Shown piece by piece: positions 1-10,560 of a stretch of 64,000 bases of DNA. The notes under the pieces were generated by a model, which was not told the DNA's origin, ran no database searches, and was given only the letters and a program-made list of their open reading frames with translations. The DNA comes from Branchiostoma floridae (taxonomy: Eukaryota > Chordata > Leptocardii > Amphioxiformes > Branchiostomatidae): assembly GCF_000003815.2 (NCBI RefSeq), contig NC_049988.1, forward strand, positions 184,000 to 247,999. Direction: 5' to 3'. The first letter of the stretch is position 1. Every line of letters starts with the position of its first letter. A program made the position numbers and the translations under genes.

Positions 1-544
1 ATAAATTTAATAAAACAAGAATCTGAAAAGCTTCACAGCTGATTGTAGCCCTTATTCAAAAGGTGTCATCATTTCCAATTTCATGCTTTTCATACCTTTA
101 ATTGAAATAATACATAATGTATTTGCTTACATAATCTTGCTGTACAACTTATTATTAACTTTCTTTTGACTCTTTTTCCTATTTATCATTCCTGATGAGT
201 CCCTTATATTAGGTATCACTCTAACGTAAAACACTAATATTAAGCACCAGACACATATTACACATACACAGCGTTAAAATATTTCTAGGTTTAAATATAT
301 TTCTAGAATTAGACAATGTCATGTGTAACTTTGTTTCATTATGTAGTTATCGCAGACTCATATATTTTTTGTTTTGCATAATTTTTTTATATTGAAAATG
401 TGACGATGTACCATATAAGTCAGGTTAAATATATCGTTATATTCTTGATGCGGTTGTCTTGCACAGCTGGAGCCGTGTTGTTAGGTCGCAGACCAGGACT
501 GTCTCGTAGAATTGTGGCGTGAGTCCGAAAATAGTTTCGTCAGG
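1..544. other. AT-rich sequence without a recognisable gene
   Basis: AT-rich DNA with no convincing exon, repeat unit or RNA gene on either strand. Confidence 0.5.
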
Positions 545-830
545 TTTGTAGAATAGAGGATATAGGATAATTCTTTTTACACAACCAGTAGGTATTTACA
601 TTGCTTACGTTATATTCAACCGGGACGAGGGGAGATACAAGCTTAGCCACGTTTGGGAATGTTTTCTCACCGCAAAAGCGCCACCTATATCGGCTACATA
701 TAGCGGTGAGAAGCAGAACTCCAGTAAGAAGCTCTGACGAAGGTGTCTGAGAGACATCGAAGCATAAAGAATTTAAGTACCTACTGGTTGTGTAAAAAGG
801 AATTATCCTATATCCTGTGGCGTGAGTGTT
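545..830. repeat. Short inverted-repeat element
   Basis: The block around 560-600 (core TTTTTACACAACCAGTAGGT) reappears inverted around 773-820, giving a small foldback of about 285 bases. The inner part, with the string GGAGTTCTGCTTCTC on the minus strand, is shared with 32415-32600 in an intron of the VWA gene, so this is a dispersed family. The terminal organisation suggests a non-autonomous element. The family is not identified. Confidence 0.6.
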
Positions 831-1333
831 CTCATCCTCCATTCTCGATCCGACGGCTGAAAAGGGAATTGAGTTCCCTGCTGGGTTTTCTGTGGCGATC
901 TTCCCATTTACTTTATCACAACCACACCGCTTTCTTATTAATTTTCAGTCCGTCATTGTTGTGAATATTGATTTTGACGAAAGTTGAGTTGATATTAACA
1001 CAAGTTCCTATGGTTTAGGAGTACATGACGTCATTTTATCATTATGATAGTACAGTGATTAAACATCATCCAACACAAAGGTATACACGGATCAAATTTT
1101 CAGCAACCACTGTCGCCTGCTTCAGAATCAATACTGATGACCAATCACTTTAGAATGTAAACTCGTGATAGTTACGGATACGTGATCTTATTAACACGTG
1201 ATCTTGTGTATAAGTGACGTCAATAATCGGTCAAATGTGCCAGGAAGTTCACAGTCTATTTTCAGTGATGACTGGAGTCCATTATCATCATTATCATTGG
1301 CCTCCGTCCGTCTAAAGAGACGATGGGTTTTGG

Positions 1334-1536
1334 TCATGGTCGACATCTTCTTTGGTGGCTGAACAAGCCGATTCTGGAGTGACAGTCTCTGCCGCATCCT
1401 GCACATATATGAAGGTGTTTGTGATGGTAGAGGCTGTCTTCTGACGACGCTGGTCTCTGAGTTGGGATCTGGTAGCGTCAGCTTCCTTCACTCCTGCTTT
1501 TACAGTCTGTCTCCATGCTGATCGGTCAGTTGCTCT
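1334..1536 (-). pseudogene. LINE ORF2 C-terminal fragment with zinc-knuckle motif, frameshifted
   Basis: The minus strand reads an arginine/glutamine-rich segment (ATDRSAWRQTVKAG, RDQRRQK) and then a cysteine-histidine knuckle (CAGCGRDC, later FSHQRRC) ending in TGA. This matches the C-terminal tail typical of endonuclease/reverse-transcriptase LINEs. The two parts lie in different frames: an extra two bases in an ATATAT run break the ORF just before the first knuckle cysteine. It sits inside the Penelope-like relic, so the two elements are nested or recombined. Confidence 0.6.
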
Positions 1537-1639
1537 ATGATTCTTTCAAGTCTCTTTTCTTGTAGTTTCATTGCACGGAGTATACAACGCCACACTTATC
1601 TTTTCTGTAAATTTTACCCTTCGCTACCACGTGCACGAG

Positions 1640-2140
1640 AAGCTGTCGCAGTGTAGGTTGGAGGCAGGTAGAGTTTTAGCGTAAAGCATATATTCTGCGC
1701 ATGGGTTCCAAGTCCTTTAAAGCCTGTTGGATGTGTTGTTTCACTGTCTTCCTGTCATGTGGATCCGTTATGGTGGTGTCAGCTCTGTGGAACATCATCT
1801 TGACGACAACAAGCTTGTAATACAAAGGGTACTTGAATCTGAAGTTCAGATACTGGTTGATATGTGTAGGTTTATGGTAAATGCTCAGGCGTAGTAACTT
1901 GTCCTTTTAGATCGTGGTGAGAGCGTCAAGGAATTGCTTTGTTTCGAAGTCTTGATTCAGGGTCCAAAAAGGCGTTTTGTGAATCCCTGTGCGCCGGTTT
2001 TTGTGTTTGTGTTGTCGATGTACCAAGAGAGGTGGAGATAGGGTTGGAGATATGGCGAGTTGCTCTAAGTGTCCATATGGGGGACACAGCTGAACCCATA
2101 GACGCCCCATGTATCTGTCGATAGAAGTCGCTGTCGTACA
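1640..2140 (-). pseudogene. Penelope-like reverse transcriptase fragment
   Basis: Two separately framed segments are readable. One (about 2122-2075) gives YRQIHGASMGSAVSPI, the Penelope-type motif preceding the catalytic site. A second, in another frame, gives LSIYHKPTHINQYLNF and later FHRADTTITD, the post-catalytic region characteristic of the family. Between them the expected YxDD-type signature appears as YIDN, so a catalytic aspartate is lost. Several frame changes separate the parts. This is a relic without an intact ORF. Confidence 0.65.
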
Positions 2141-2330
2141 GGAACAGAGACGGTGGACTGAACAGAGACGGCGGGCGTTATAAACTTCCGGACCAATTGT
2201 TGATATCCGTATGATCACGCGGGTGTAACTCTCGCGAGTTTACATTTGAAGTGGTTGGTCATCAGTATTGATCCTGAAGAACGGTGCAGCGGTCATTAAA
2301 AAATTCTATCCATGTATACCTTTGATTTAG

Positions 2331-4550
2331 AAGAAGAAGCTTAGCATTGTAGTATGATTACATCGATGAGCTTCAATGATGACGTTATTCTATCTTTTGA
2401 TCCGACATCTTTAGTCCTGACAGAAAGTAGTTCATATTCAGCTAACGATTCACTAGCTTTCGTTTACAAAGTTTAAGCTAGTACATACGCACAACTCGAA
2501 TACGGCCAAAAAGAGACCAAAACCCCTACCACACATTCACTCTGACTAACAATCGGTTCATATTCTCTAGATACAAGGTCTCAAGTCTCTTCTTTCTGGT
2601 GGCATACAGATAGAATTGCTGCCTCAGTCCCTAGTTATATTTTCGTGCTAAAAGCTCAATATGTTTAAATTACGTCTCTGCACGCTGGCACCAAGTGCCT
2701 TACATTGATGTGCAATAAACAGCATTATAAAGACCATCAATGAATGGTCCCGATAGAACTCTACCCCACCCCAATCCCATACAATACAAAGTCAAGGTCA
2801 AATTTGATTGCACAACGATTGCATCAGGTACAATGCATGGCAAATAACACGTACACGTGTTACTAGCAATTTAAAACTAGCCACACCAGTGTACTAATCT
2901 AACATCATTAATAAATACAAAATTTAAGGGCAGAATAAGTTTCACGATTTCTCTTTTGCAAATGGATTATATACATTTTTTAAAGTTCTAGACAATGCGT
3001 CCCGATTTTCAGCCTTGTAATGCTATTGGTAAAGAATTTGTTTTGAATTGCTTGTATTGTGATTTTGCAGAACGAGTGTTGTCTAATTTTCGAATATGTT
3101 ACAAGTTTACTGAACGTCGACTATCTTCTGTCTCCAGTTGGAAAGAAATGTGTTCTTAAGTCGTTCCTTGATCTTGTTTCCAAACTATTTGGCATTGACA
3201 TTTGGGTTTAGCCAAATATATCTAAAACCATGCCTGCACAGCATTTGTCGTACATCTATAATCCAGTCTTATTATTGTACAACAGCAGTGTCGTATGCTT
3301 TTTTGTTGACAATTCTATCATTTGCCATGTTGTGTTATCTTATCCAATATTCAATCAGTTGTTTGTTTGAAAAATTTCTTGCTCGCCCATAACAGCAGAA
3401 TTAATATAATAAAATCAGATTTATTGCAAGAGTCATACCAAAGGGTTATTGCAAAGTAACAGAGTGGCGTATATAATCGTATACAAAGAATGTTAATGAA
3501 AAATAGATAAAGTCGAGTTCCACGACCCCATACCTTCCCCAAATGATTTGACCTTTACAACTGGAGTATTCATTGTCTGTCATTAGTCATGCAAATAAAA
3601 TACTTCTTTGCTTTCAGCTTAGATCCAATTAACATAATCCGTCTACACTAGGTATTAAATTTGATAGTCATTTGTATAATGCATTATGAATTGCAATTCT
3701 GCCAAAAGAAACAGACGGTCACATGTATAATGTATACTATTTTGGTAGGGAAAACCAACATTTAAAATATATTCATGCTTACAAAGCCATATCTGTATTA
3801 TCAATGAGACAAAAAAACATATAATGTATAAAAACTGAATATTTAATACAGGTTTGAGGTCTCCGAACTCTTGTTTGTTTTTAGTTTTTAATCCTAACCC
3901 AGCCAGCACACCCCTTGTAGTAGTAGAGAATTATAATGCTTGATTTCCTGCCAACAAAATTTTTAAGAATAGCAATGATATTCTCGTTAATATTCAATGT
4001 GATGATGATAATATGGAGGTTTGCCTTGTATGTAGTTCTGCTCAGTTGGGTTTAAGTTATCTTACGGTGCAAGGAATTTTCTTTCAAAACCTTGAATTTG
4101 GGGGATGGTTGTAGTCAATGCTGAAAATATTGTTTAAATCAATGGTTTAATCTTTTGAAAGTAAAAATTAGCCCAGAAGCGCTTCTGGGATATCTACCAG
4201 AACACGCTTCGATCGAAGTGCATTCCGGATTAGCCGACGTCTTTGTCAAGAAAGCGCACTTGGGGGAGGATCTTAGTGTCTTAGTAGTTACAGATTATCT
4301 TTGTTTTCCTTGCGGGTTTTCTCATATTAATTCAGCTACTGATTTTCTTTCGGACTAGTGAATCGAAGATAGTGATATTTGTGCATGTGCACGACATATA
4401 TGTAACTCTCCCAGAATGTTTATTGGGTCAAGTCATGCAATTCAAAACATCGCAAGCAAACGACAGATTTGGATACGCATTTGTTCTGTCGTCGCGTGTC
4501 AGTGATTATACTGGATATGTTAATCCATTACCCCAATCGGATAGCATCAT
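2331..4550. other. Intergenic DNA without recognised genes
   Basis: No exon with coherent splice sites, no RNA gene and no clear tandem repeat was seen. At 4165-4225 two short perfect palindromes lie close together (AGAAGCGCTTCT and CACTTCGATCGAAGTG-like), just upstream of the palindrome nest at 4551-5215. Confidence 0.5.
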
Positions 4551-5215
4551 GGATATCCAGCACGTGCGCATTCGCTCGCGACGTGTTCTGGGTATCCAGG
4601 ATGTGCTTTTAAGCCATGTACGGCTGGGACATCCGAAACACGACGCAAGCGAAGGAGCGCATTTTGGATATCCAGAAAGGGCTCCAATCGGGTCTACAAT
4701 AAAGCCCCCTTCATACGAGAGTAAAATAAACCGGAATGTCGTCAGAATAAAGATTCTTTTCTATTCCTGGCAATTTCTGGCAATTCGTAGTGTGTTCCAG
4801 AAATTCTCACTGCATTACAGCTATATGTGCCCGTTCTTTTGGCTGGCCCGAAAGTTTTTGACATATTCAAAACTGTCCAAATGCATTCGAAGTAGAGAAA
4901 TATCGAGTAACATTTTAAGTGGATTCTAAGTGTATTCTAACAATTCTAACTGCAGTATGACCGCATTCTACGGCATTGCAACATTATTCGACTCATTCTT
5001 ATCTCATTCGATGGAGAACCGAAACGGCAAGCCACTTCGAATCCTTCCAGAATGTGGCGAAAAGAATATCTGGTATGCAGTGAGAATTTCTAGAATACAC
5101 ACCGAATTCCCAGGAATAGAAAAGAATTTTCATTCTGACGGCATTCTGGCTCATTCCTTCTCGAGTGAAGGGAATATAAGGTCCAGTTGGAATTCCCACC
5201 CGAATGGCCCCGAAT
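4551..5215. repeat. Nested palindromes (two foldbacks side by side)
   Basis: An inner foldback pairs 4551-4600 (GGATATCCAGCACGTGCGCA) with the complement of 4625-4676. A larger one pairs about 4685-4830 with the complement of about 5070-5215, sharing AGATTCTTTTCTATTCCTGG-type and GAAATTCTCACTGCAT blocks. The spacer is rich in GAAT/ATTC words. It resembles a decayed foldback transposon. No transposase ORF is present. Confidence 0.7.
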
Positions 5216-5599
5216 TTCGAAAGTGGCACGAATTTTTCAAATACTTCATTCCGACTAGTTCAGCTTGATTTCGCTACTTGTAATTCGGTTTCAGTGTGAA
5301 GGCCCCATAAGCGACGTGTTTATCCAGAAATGTGGATCAGGGGGGAGGGCCTCTGGGCGGTTACTTCCTTGTTAGATTGTGATAGATCGCATATACTTAA
5401 ACCAAATCAACGTAGTTTGCACAAACCAAATAATTTTGGGGAACTCCACGGGCCGATATAAAACCTCATATAATCACACAAAATCTTGGTTAAGCGGTTG
5501 TTTTAAAGGCTGTGGAGTTCCACCACGTAGATCACGAAGTCAAATCGTGAGGTGGAACCAAATATGGAAACCTAAGCGTAAATACGCACCGTTTGTCGT

Positions 5600-5890
5600 T
5601 CTGTGTTTGTTTGTGTGAACCTTTATCTATTTTTCATGAGAAGCTCAAGTCAGCCTGCAGGCGGCTTTTCATCAAGGTCATGAGGGAGGTAAGGGTCAGA
5701 TGAAAAGAGTTACAACTGTGACATTGAGTGCTAATAAATCATCAACATATATATCAGTATGTCGGCTTTGAAAAGTGTCCTTTGACACCTGTTCCGCCAT
5801 ACCCTCTATTTGTCATTGTATTTGGAGAATCCTAATAAATAAATAAATGAATAAAATGAAATAGAATAAATCAGTATATACATATGGTGC
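5600..5890 (-). mobile_element. LINE 3'-end fragment
   Basis: Contains GAACCTTTATCTATTTTTCATGAG followed by a CCTGCAGGCGGCTTTTCAT block. The same arrangement occurs at 38335-38490, and in the opposite orientation at 53440-53575, where it ends in AATAAATAAAGG. This is the look of a 5'-truncated LINE tail with a short A-rich repeat end. Low coding content. Confidence 0.5.
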
Positions 5891-5982
5891 AAAATCATAT
5901 AATAGAGCGGTTTATAGTCAATTACCATTGACACCGCTAAAAGAGCTCCTTAGGGCCCGGGATGTCCAAGATGCGTTTCGAC

Positions 5983-8900
5983 TTAGAGGGAGGAGCGCCG
6001 TGGTGCGTCAAGTGTTCCCTGCCCTGGGATCTCCCATGGCCAGTAGGTGTTAGGCAGTGTGACGAGGGGAAGGGAGGAGCGCCGTGGTGTGTCACGTGTT
6101 CCCTGCCCTGGGACCTCCCATGGCCAGTAGGTGTTAGGCAGTGTGACGAGGGATAGGGAGGAGCGCCGTGGTGTGTCACGTGTTCCCTGTCCTGGTATCT
6201 CCCATGGCCAGTAGGTGTTAGGCAGTGTGACGAGGGATAGGGAGGAGCGCCGTGGTGTGTCACATGTTCCCTGTCCTGGTATCTCCCATGGCCAGTAGGT
6301 GTTAGGCAGTGTGACGAGGGGAAGGGAGGAGCGCCGTGGTGTGTCACGTGTTCCCTGCCCTGGGATCGCCCATGGCCAGTAGGTGTTAGGCAGTGTGACG
6401 AGGGGAAGGGAGGAGCGCTGTGGTGTGTCACGTGTTCCCTGCCCTGGGATCTCCCATGGCCAGTAGGTGTTAGGTGGTGTGACGAGGGGAAGGGAGGAGC
6501 GCCGTGGTGTGTCACGTGTTCCCTGCCCTGGGACCTCCCATGGCCAGTAGGTGTTAGGTGGTGTGACGAGGGGAAGGGAGGAGCGCCGTGGTGTGTCACG
6601 TGTTCCCTGCCCTGGGACCTCCCATGGCCAGTAGGTGTTAGGCAGTGTGACGAGGGGAAGGGAGGAGCGCCGTGGTGTGTCACGTGTTCCCTGCCCTGGG
6701 ATTTCCCATGGCCAGTAGGTGTTAGGTAGTTGGACTAGAGAAAAAGACCCATGCCGTTGTGCATTACAGGTTTTCTCCCCTGGGATCTCCCAAGGCCAGT
6801 AGGTGATAGGCAATTTGACAAGAGGTAGGGACGCCCGCTTTGGTGTGTTAGGCCATTTTGAGAGAATCCCATTCGTGACGTTAACGTAATTCCTCACAGA
6901 TTGGTTAACAGCCTGACATATCATAGCTGTCCTCTGCTGTTTTCGGGCTTTGAACCCTTGGACCTCTGGAACTTTTATGTAAAAACTGTTACACTGGGAT
7001 TTGGTCTGTTTAACGGATCCGTACGTGGGAACGGATGATCTAGACCGGCGTTTGCTATGAGCTGTAGTGTTATCCCGATAGGCTTTCTCCCAGCTTGTGA
7101 CGGCACGAAAAGAAAAATCTGCGGCATCAGTATAGCAAGGCAGGTTCCCTCTTACCCCATCATCTGGAATGGTACTGTAAGTATGCCCTGAGGCAGGCAG
7201 AGGGCGCTGTGCAGCTGCCCCGTGATCTGGAATCTCACAGGAAGTGGGCGGCAAAGTAGGCAGGGGGCGCTGTGCAGCGGCTATGTGATCTGGAATCTCC
7301 CAGTATGTATGGGGGAGAGTTGGCAGATGATACTGAGCAGCTATTTCATCTGGAATCTCGCTGTAAGCAATTTCGATGGCGTACTGGGTAGCAGGCAATG
7401 ACCTGAAGGAGGCCTCATCAACCGAAGCAACCTTACACGGGAATGCAGGGAGGGAAGCCGACCTCAGCAAGCCGGGAAGGGCAACCCCAGGTGTTAAGAT
7501 GTGGGAATCACCGTTGGCTCTCCCGGCCTCAACTTTTAACCTTGCTTGGCGAAGCTTCCAAATCAGCACGACAATGGACAACGGAACCAGACCGACCACT
7601 GCCGACACAACGGAGATAAGAACATGACTATTTTCCTGAGGGGCATCTTGCCCAAGTGTGGTACTCACCTGCGGTGTTGACATGTCTCCTGGTTGAGAAG
7701 ATGTGTTGTCTAAGTGTATCAGCCTGGTTGAATCTATTCCGTAAGTGGTTGCTGGTGCTTCTGTCTGATCTTGGACCGGAGAAACGTCGAAAAAGAACTC
7801 CGAGTGATGATCTTTAGTGATCAGAATGCAGGTGATGTTCTTTGTGTTGTCACGTGTGGCGTGTGAATGCGTGGTGTGGTTTTGACTGAATTCAGACTCA
7901 GTGGCGGTGGTGAATGTGTTTGTGTCATGTGTTTGGACAAAAGACATGGCAACACCTTTCAAGGTTGCATTCCCTTTTGCAATGTAAGCCAGTCGGAACA
8001 TCAAGGTTTCCAGCAGGCCCACTGCAACACCCTTATCGTATTCCCAAGCATGTCTACACCATTCAAGCGTGTTGAGGACCAAGATGTCCGCTAGGGAGCA
8101 GTCAGTTGCCAAGACAACTACAGGGGCCTGGATAGAGATTGTGAAAAGAGAAGGATTCAAATCGCTACACGACTTGCCAGGGTTGAACGCTGCTAGGTCA
8201 ATCTTACGAGGCTCATTGACCGAGGAATCAAACGACCACCCAAATGAAATTTTTTGACTTACCTTGCTTTGCCTGGCACAGAATAGGAACTTGGGAACAC
8301 CAACAACCAATTTTGCCAACCCTTCAATTATATTGGTTGATCTGTCCAGGCTCCACATCAGATTATATGGCTTTGTGTCACGCACAGACGACAACATGTC
8401 ACTGCTGACATGGAGATTTGAAGATGAAGACTGTCCCTGAAACACCCCTCCATCCATACATGATAGATCAGTACCTTCCAGGTCTAACCAGCGCAGCTGT
8501 AGGTCTTGGAATGACCCAGCGGAAATGCTATGGATGGGATTAAATGCCATGTTTATAATTTTAGTGCTTCTCATTCCCAAGAACCAGGCAGGGTTTACGA
8601 CCATCAGTCGATTTCTCTCTAGGTCTAGTATATGTAGGACAGTAAGGTGCACGAACCCTCTTGACTCTATATGCTTGATCTGGTTGTTGGACAAAATCAG
8701 CATCAAGAGGTTCTCCAAGCCAGTAAACCAGGCCTGCTTAACTTCTGTCAACCTGTTAGAATCTAGTGATAGTCTGTTGAGATTGGAAAATGCCACAAAG
8801 GTGTTGCTTTCTATATCAGTTATCTCTGCTTCTACCAAAGCCAAAATATTGACCACTGAATGCTCGAGGGGTGCCATGGTCTTTGCCGAGAGAAGATGGA

Positions 8901-9138
8901 ATGGGTGTCCTCTTACTGCAATGTTCTTGGCGCTTGGAAGAAAAGAAAAAGGACTAACGAATACACCATCCTCTGTTTGATTCTTGCACATGGCACATGT
9001 ACCAAAAGCCACATGCAAATTAGAGAAAGGTGATCTTGAGAGAGGCACACACACTTGCCAATCGGCTCGATGACAGTGGAGGAAACGTGAGCCACGATAG
9101 GTCGCGGAGGCAGCTACCAAGAGAAGCAAGAGTAACAC
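5983..9138 (-). CDS. Leucine-rich-repeat single-pass receptor with repetitive cytoplasmic tail
   Basis: An uninterrupted 1051-residue frame in one exon. It begins with a signal-peptide-like hydrophobic stretch (residues 1-12) and a cysteine-containing region (to about 51). Leucine-rich repeats follow at about 97-225, e.g. FSNLNRLSLDSNRL and LENLLMLILSNNQI, then an ectodomain with several N-glycosylation sites. One transmembrane helix lies at about 505-527 (VLISVVSAVVGLVPLSIVVL), followed by the basic stop KLRQARLK. The tail has degenerate IPD repeats (TYWEIPDH, TYSTIPDD; about 592-660), then ten 28-residue units around TYWPWEIPGQ and RRSSLPL up to the stop. LRR ectodomain plus TM fits a surface recognition receptor; ligand and signalling are unknown. 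No in-frame ATG opens the frame: position 9138 is GTG. An ATG at 9158 with an Arg-rich n-region is one base out of frame, so the start is a base deletion, an assembly error or a missing upstream exon. Confidence 0.85.
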   Translation of the reverse strand: MLLLLLLVAASATYRGSRFLHCHRADWQVCVPLSRSPFSNLHVAFGTCAMCKNQTEDGVFVSPFSFLPSAKNIAVRGHPFHLLSAKTMAPLEHSVVNILALVEAEITDIESNTFVAFSNLNRLSLDSNRLTEVKQAWFTGLENLLMLILSNNQIKHIESRGFVHLTVLHILDLERNRLMVVNPAWFLGMRSTKIINMAFNPIHSISAGSFQDLQLRWLDLEGTDLSCMDGGVFQGQSSSSNLHVSSDMLSSVRDTKPYNLMWSLDRSTNIIEGLAKLVVGVPKFLFCARQSKVSQKISFGWSFDSSVNEPRKIDLAAFNPGKSCSDLNPSLFTISIQAPVVVLATDCSLADILVLNTLEWCRHAWEYDKGVAVGLLETLMFRLAYIAKGNATLKGVAMSFVQTHDTNTFTTATESEFSQNHTTHSHATRDNTKNITCILITKDHHSEFFFDVSPVQDQTEAPATTYGIDSTRLIHLDNTSSQPGDMSTPQVSTTLGQDAPQENSHVLISVVSAVVGLVPLSIVVLIWKLRQARLKVEAGRANGDSHILTPGVALPGLLRSASLPAFPCKVASVDEASFRSLPATQYAIEIAYSEIPDEIAAQYHLPTLPHTYWEIPDHIAAAQRPLPTLPPTSCEIPDHGAAAQRPLPASGHTYSTIPDDGVRGNLPCYTDAADFSFRAVTSWEKAYRDNTTAHSKRRSRSSVPTYGSVKQTKSQCNSFYIKVPEVQGFKARKQQRTAMICQAVNQSVRNYVNVTNGILSKWPNTPKRASLPLVKLPITYWPWEIPGEKTCNAQRHGSFSLVQLPNTYWPWEIPGQGTRDTPRRSSLPLVTLPNTYWPWEVPGQGTRDTPRRSSLPLVTPPNTYWPWEVPGQGTRDTPRRSSLPLVTPPNTYWPWEIPGQGTRDTPQRSSLPLVTLPNTYWPWAIPGQGTRDTPRRSSLPLVTLPNTYWPWEIPGQGTCDTPRRSSLSLVTLPNTYWPWEIPGQGTRDTPRRSSLSLVTLPNTYWPWEVPGQGTRDTPRRSSLPLVTLPNTYWPWEIPGQGTLDAPRRSSL
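5984..6830 (-). repeat. 84-bp in-frame coding minisatellite (10 units)
   Basis: CCATGGCCAGTAGGTGTTAGG recurs at exact 84-base intervals from about 6034 to 6706, with a diverged tenth unit near 6790. Because 84 is divisible by three, units add 28 residues without breaking the LRR receptor frame. The outermost unit at the 3' end contains the stop codon. Units differ by only a few bases, indicating recent expansion or homogenisation. Confidence 0.95.
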
Positions 9139-9300
9139 CGCGTTCTTCTCCTTCGCATCGTCTCTTACATGCCTTCTGTCTGATGGTTTAAAGCTAAACC
9201 TTTCATTAGAAAAGACTTTGTCACTTACCTTATACTCGTGTATTTAATCCAGACACCTGTAGATCACTGTGACGAGTTGTCTTCAGAGGAGTACTTCTTT
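9139..9300 (-). promoter_or_regulatory. Putative 5' leader of the LRR receptor gene
   Basis: On the minus strand a strong splice-donor consensus, AG|GTAAGTGA, has its junction at 9229/9228. A candidate acceptor (ATGTAAG|AGACGATG) lies about 65 bases downstream, just before the ATG at 9158. A short non-coding first exon with a tiny intron is therefore possible. No TATA box or other promoter element could be assigned. Confidence 0.3.
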
Positions 9301-10049
9301 CCTTTCTCCGGACGTAACAAGCTATGCTGTGCCGTGCACTGCTTTTTTCACCAGACTTATAACATTTGAATTTTATGACTATATGTATTTATGGCACTGT
9401 AAAGGAATACAATTTAATTATTAGGGAAGAATTGCACGGAACCATGCTGTCTACTACTCGGGGTCAGACTAATCTTACATGTATCTAGCCAATGTAATAA
9501 AGGTGTTGAGAAATACATATGCTTCAGGAAAAACAGGCGACTTACGTGTGTTTTCTGATGTATACAGCCTCCTTTATCCATAGAATGCAACTGTTGCCCT
9601 CTCTCTTGCTGTTTGTTTTGTGTTGTCTGAACTATTGTTTATGGTAATTTTGGAAACATAAAATAACTTGATGATTTCTTTTTCGGATGTTTAAAAGTAG
9701 TATGCTTTTCAGAAGTGAGTGGTACTGATTCCGAAAAAAAATATAAAGGGAAACATTATCACAACGTTTAATACTCGACGTTAATTGATTTGTTCTAGAA
9801 CAGATGGCGTCTCTATGTTACAACTGGTAGGGCCGTGTCAACTTTCATGTCGCATAACGCCTGAACGACTTACGTTAGAGCCACCACATTTCTTGACTTT
9901 TACTGATATTTAGGTCCCATGGCAACGAATTTGCAAATCTAAACAAATATATTTATTTATAATATATTGCCATGGCAACCAATTTTACGGGTTGTCTTGC
10001 TACATTACTGCTATTTAATTACATGAATAAAATCTAATTTAATTCAGTA
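9301..10049. other. Intergenic DNA
   Basis: No gene recognised. A CCATGGCAAC-type word occurs twice (about 9917 and 9970), but nothing larger is repeated. Confidence 0.4.
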
Positions 10050-10156
10050 TATTGTTATTGTTATTGTTATTGTTATTGTTATTGTTATTGTTATTGTTAT
10101 TTTTATTGTTATTGTTATTGTTATTGTTATTGTTATTGTTATTGTTATTGTTATTG
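10050..10156. repeat. (ATTGTT)n microsatellite
   Basis: About 18 consecutive hexamers, with one interruption by TTATTTTTATTG near 10100. Confidence 0.95.
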
Positions 10157-10204
10157 GGGCCAACTACTCTGTCTTCACATCCAGGGGCTGAGTTGCGAGA
10201 AGCT

Positions 10205-10560
10205 TACATTGTTAGAGGCTAAATCGCAAGGGTCTGGAGCGAGCTGCCATTCGGTGCCACTCAGGTGACCTCAATACGACTGTCGCAAGAGACTGCAGCG
10301 AGCTGCCATTCGGTGCCACTCAGGTGACCTCAATACGACTGAAACAAGTGTCTGGAGCAGGCTGCTATTCGGCGCCACTCAGGTGACCTCAATACGACTG
10401 TCGCAAGTGTCTGGAGCGAGCTGCCATTCGGGGCCACTCAGGTGACCGCAATACGACTGTCGCAAGTGTCTGGAGCGAGCTGCCATTCGGGGCCACTCAG
10501 GTGACCGCAATACGACTGTCGTAAGTGTCTGGAGCGAGCTACCATTCGGCGCCTGTCGGC
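10205..10560. repeat. 59-bp minisatellite, about six copies
   Basis: The unit, containing GAGCTGCCATTCGG, CACTCAGGTGACC and AATACGACTG, recurs every 59 bases. The last two or three copies are nearly identical and the first ones more diverged. Since 59 is not divisible by three, reading frames rotate between units, which argues against coding. Confidence 0.9.

Larger units (their letters stand above)
1077..2330 (-). mobile_element. Degenerate Penelope-like retroelement with inverted termini
   Basis: Both ends carry the same sequence in opposite orientation: AAGGTATACACGGATC begins at about 1077, and its inverted relative ends at about 2325. A third copy lies at 47414-47600. Between the ends, the minus strand holds decayed reverse-transcriptase segments (see 1640-2140) and a fragment of a different LINE (1334-1536). 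Inverted or partial terminal repeats are known for Penelope-like elements. Frameshifts and stops show the copy is dead. The assignment rests on recognised RT motifs; the exact family is unknown. Confidence 0.65.

Noticed and set aside
4155-5268. Plus-strand ORFs of 67, 185 and 112 residues
   Set aside because: They lie on palindromic repeat DNA with no domain or codon-like pattern.
7660-7680. Splice donor CAG|GTGAGT inside the LRR receptor
   Set aside because: Good consensus, but no downstream acceptor gives a better product and the frame is open across it; kept only as a possible alternative site.
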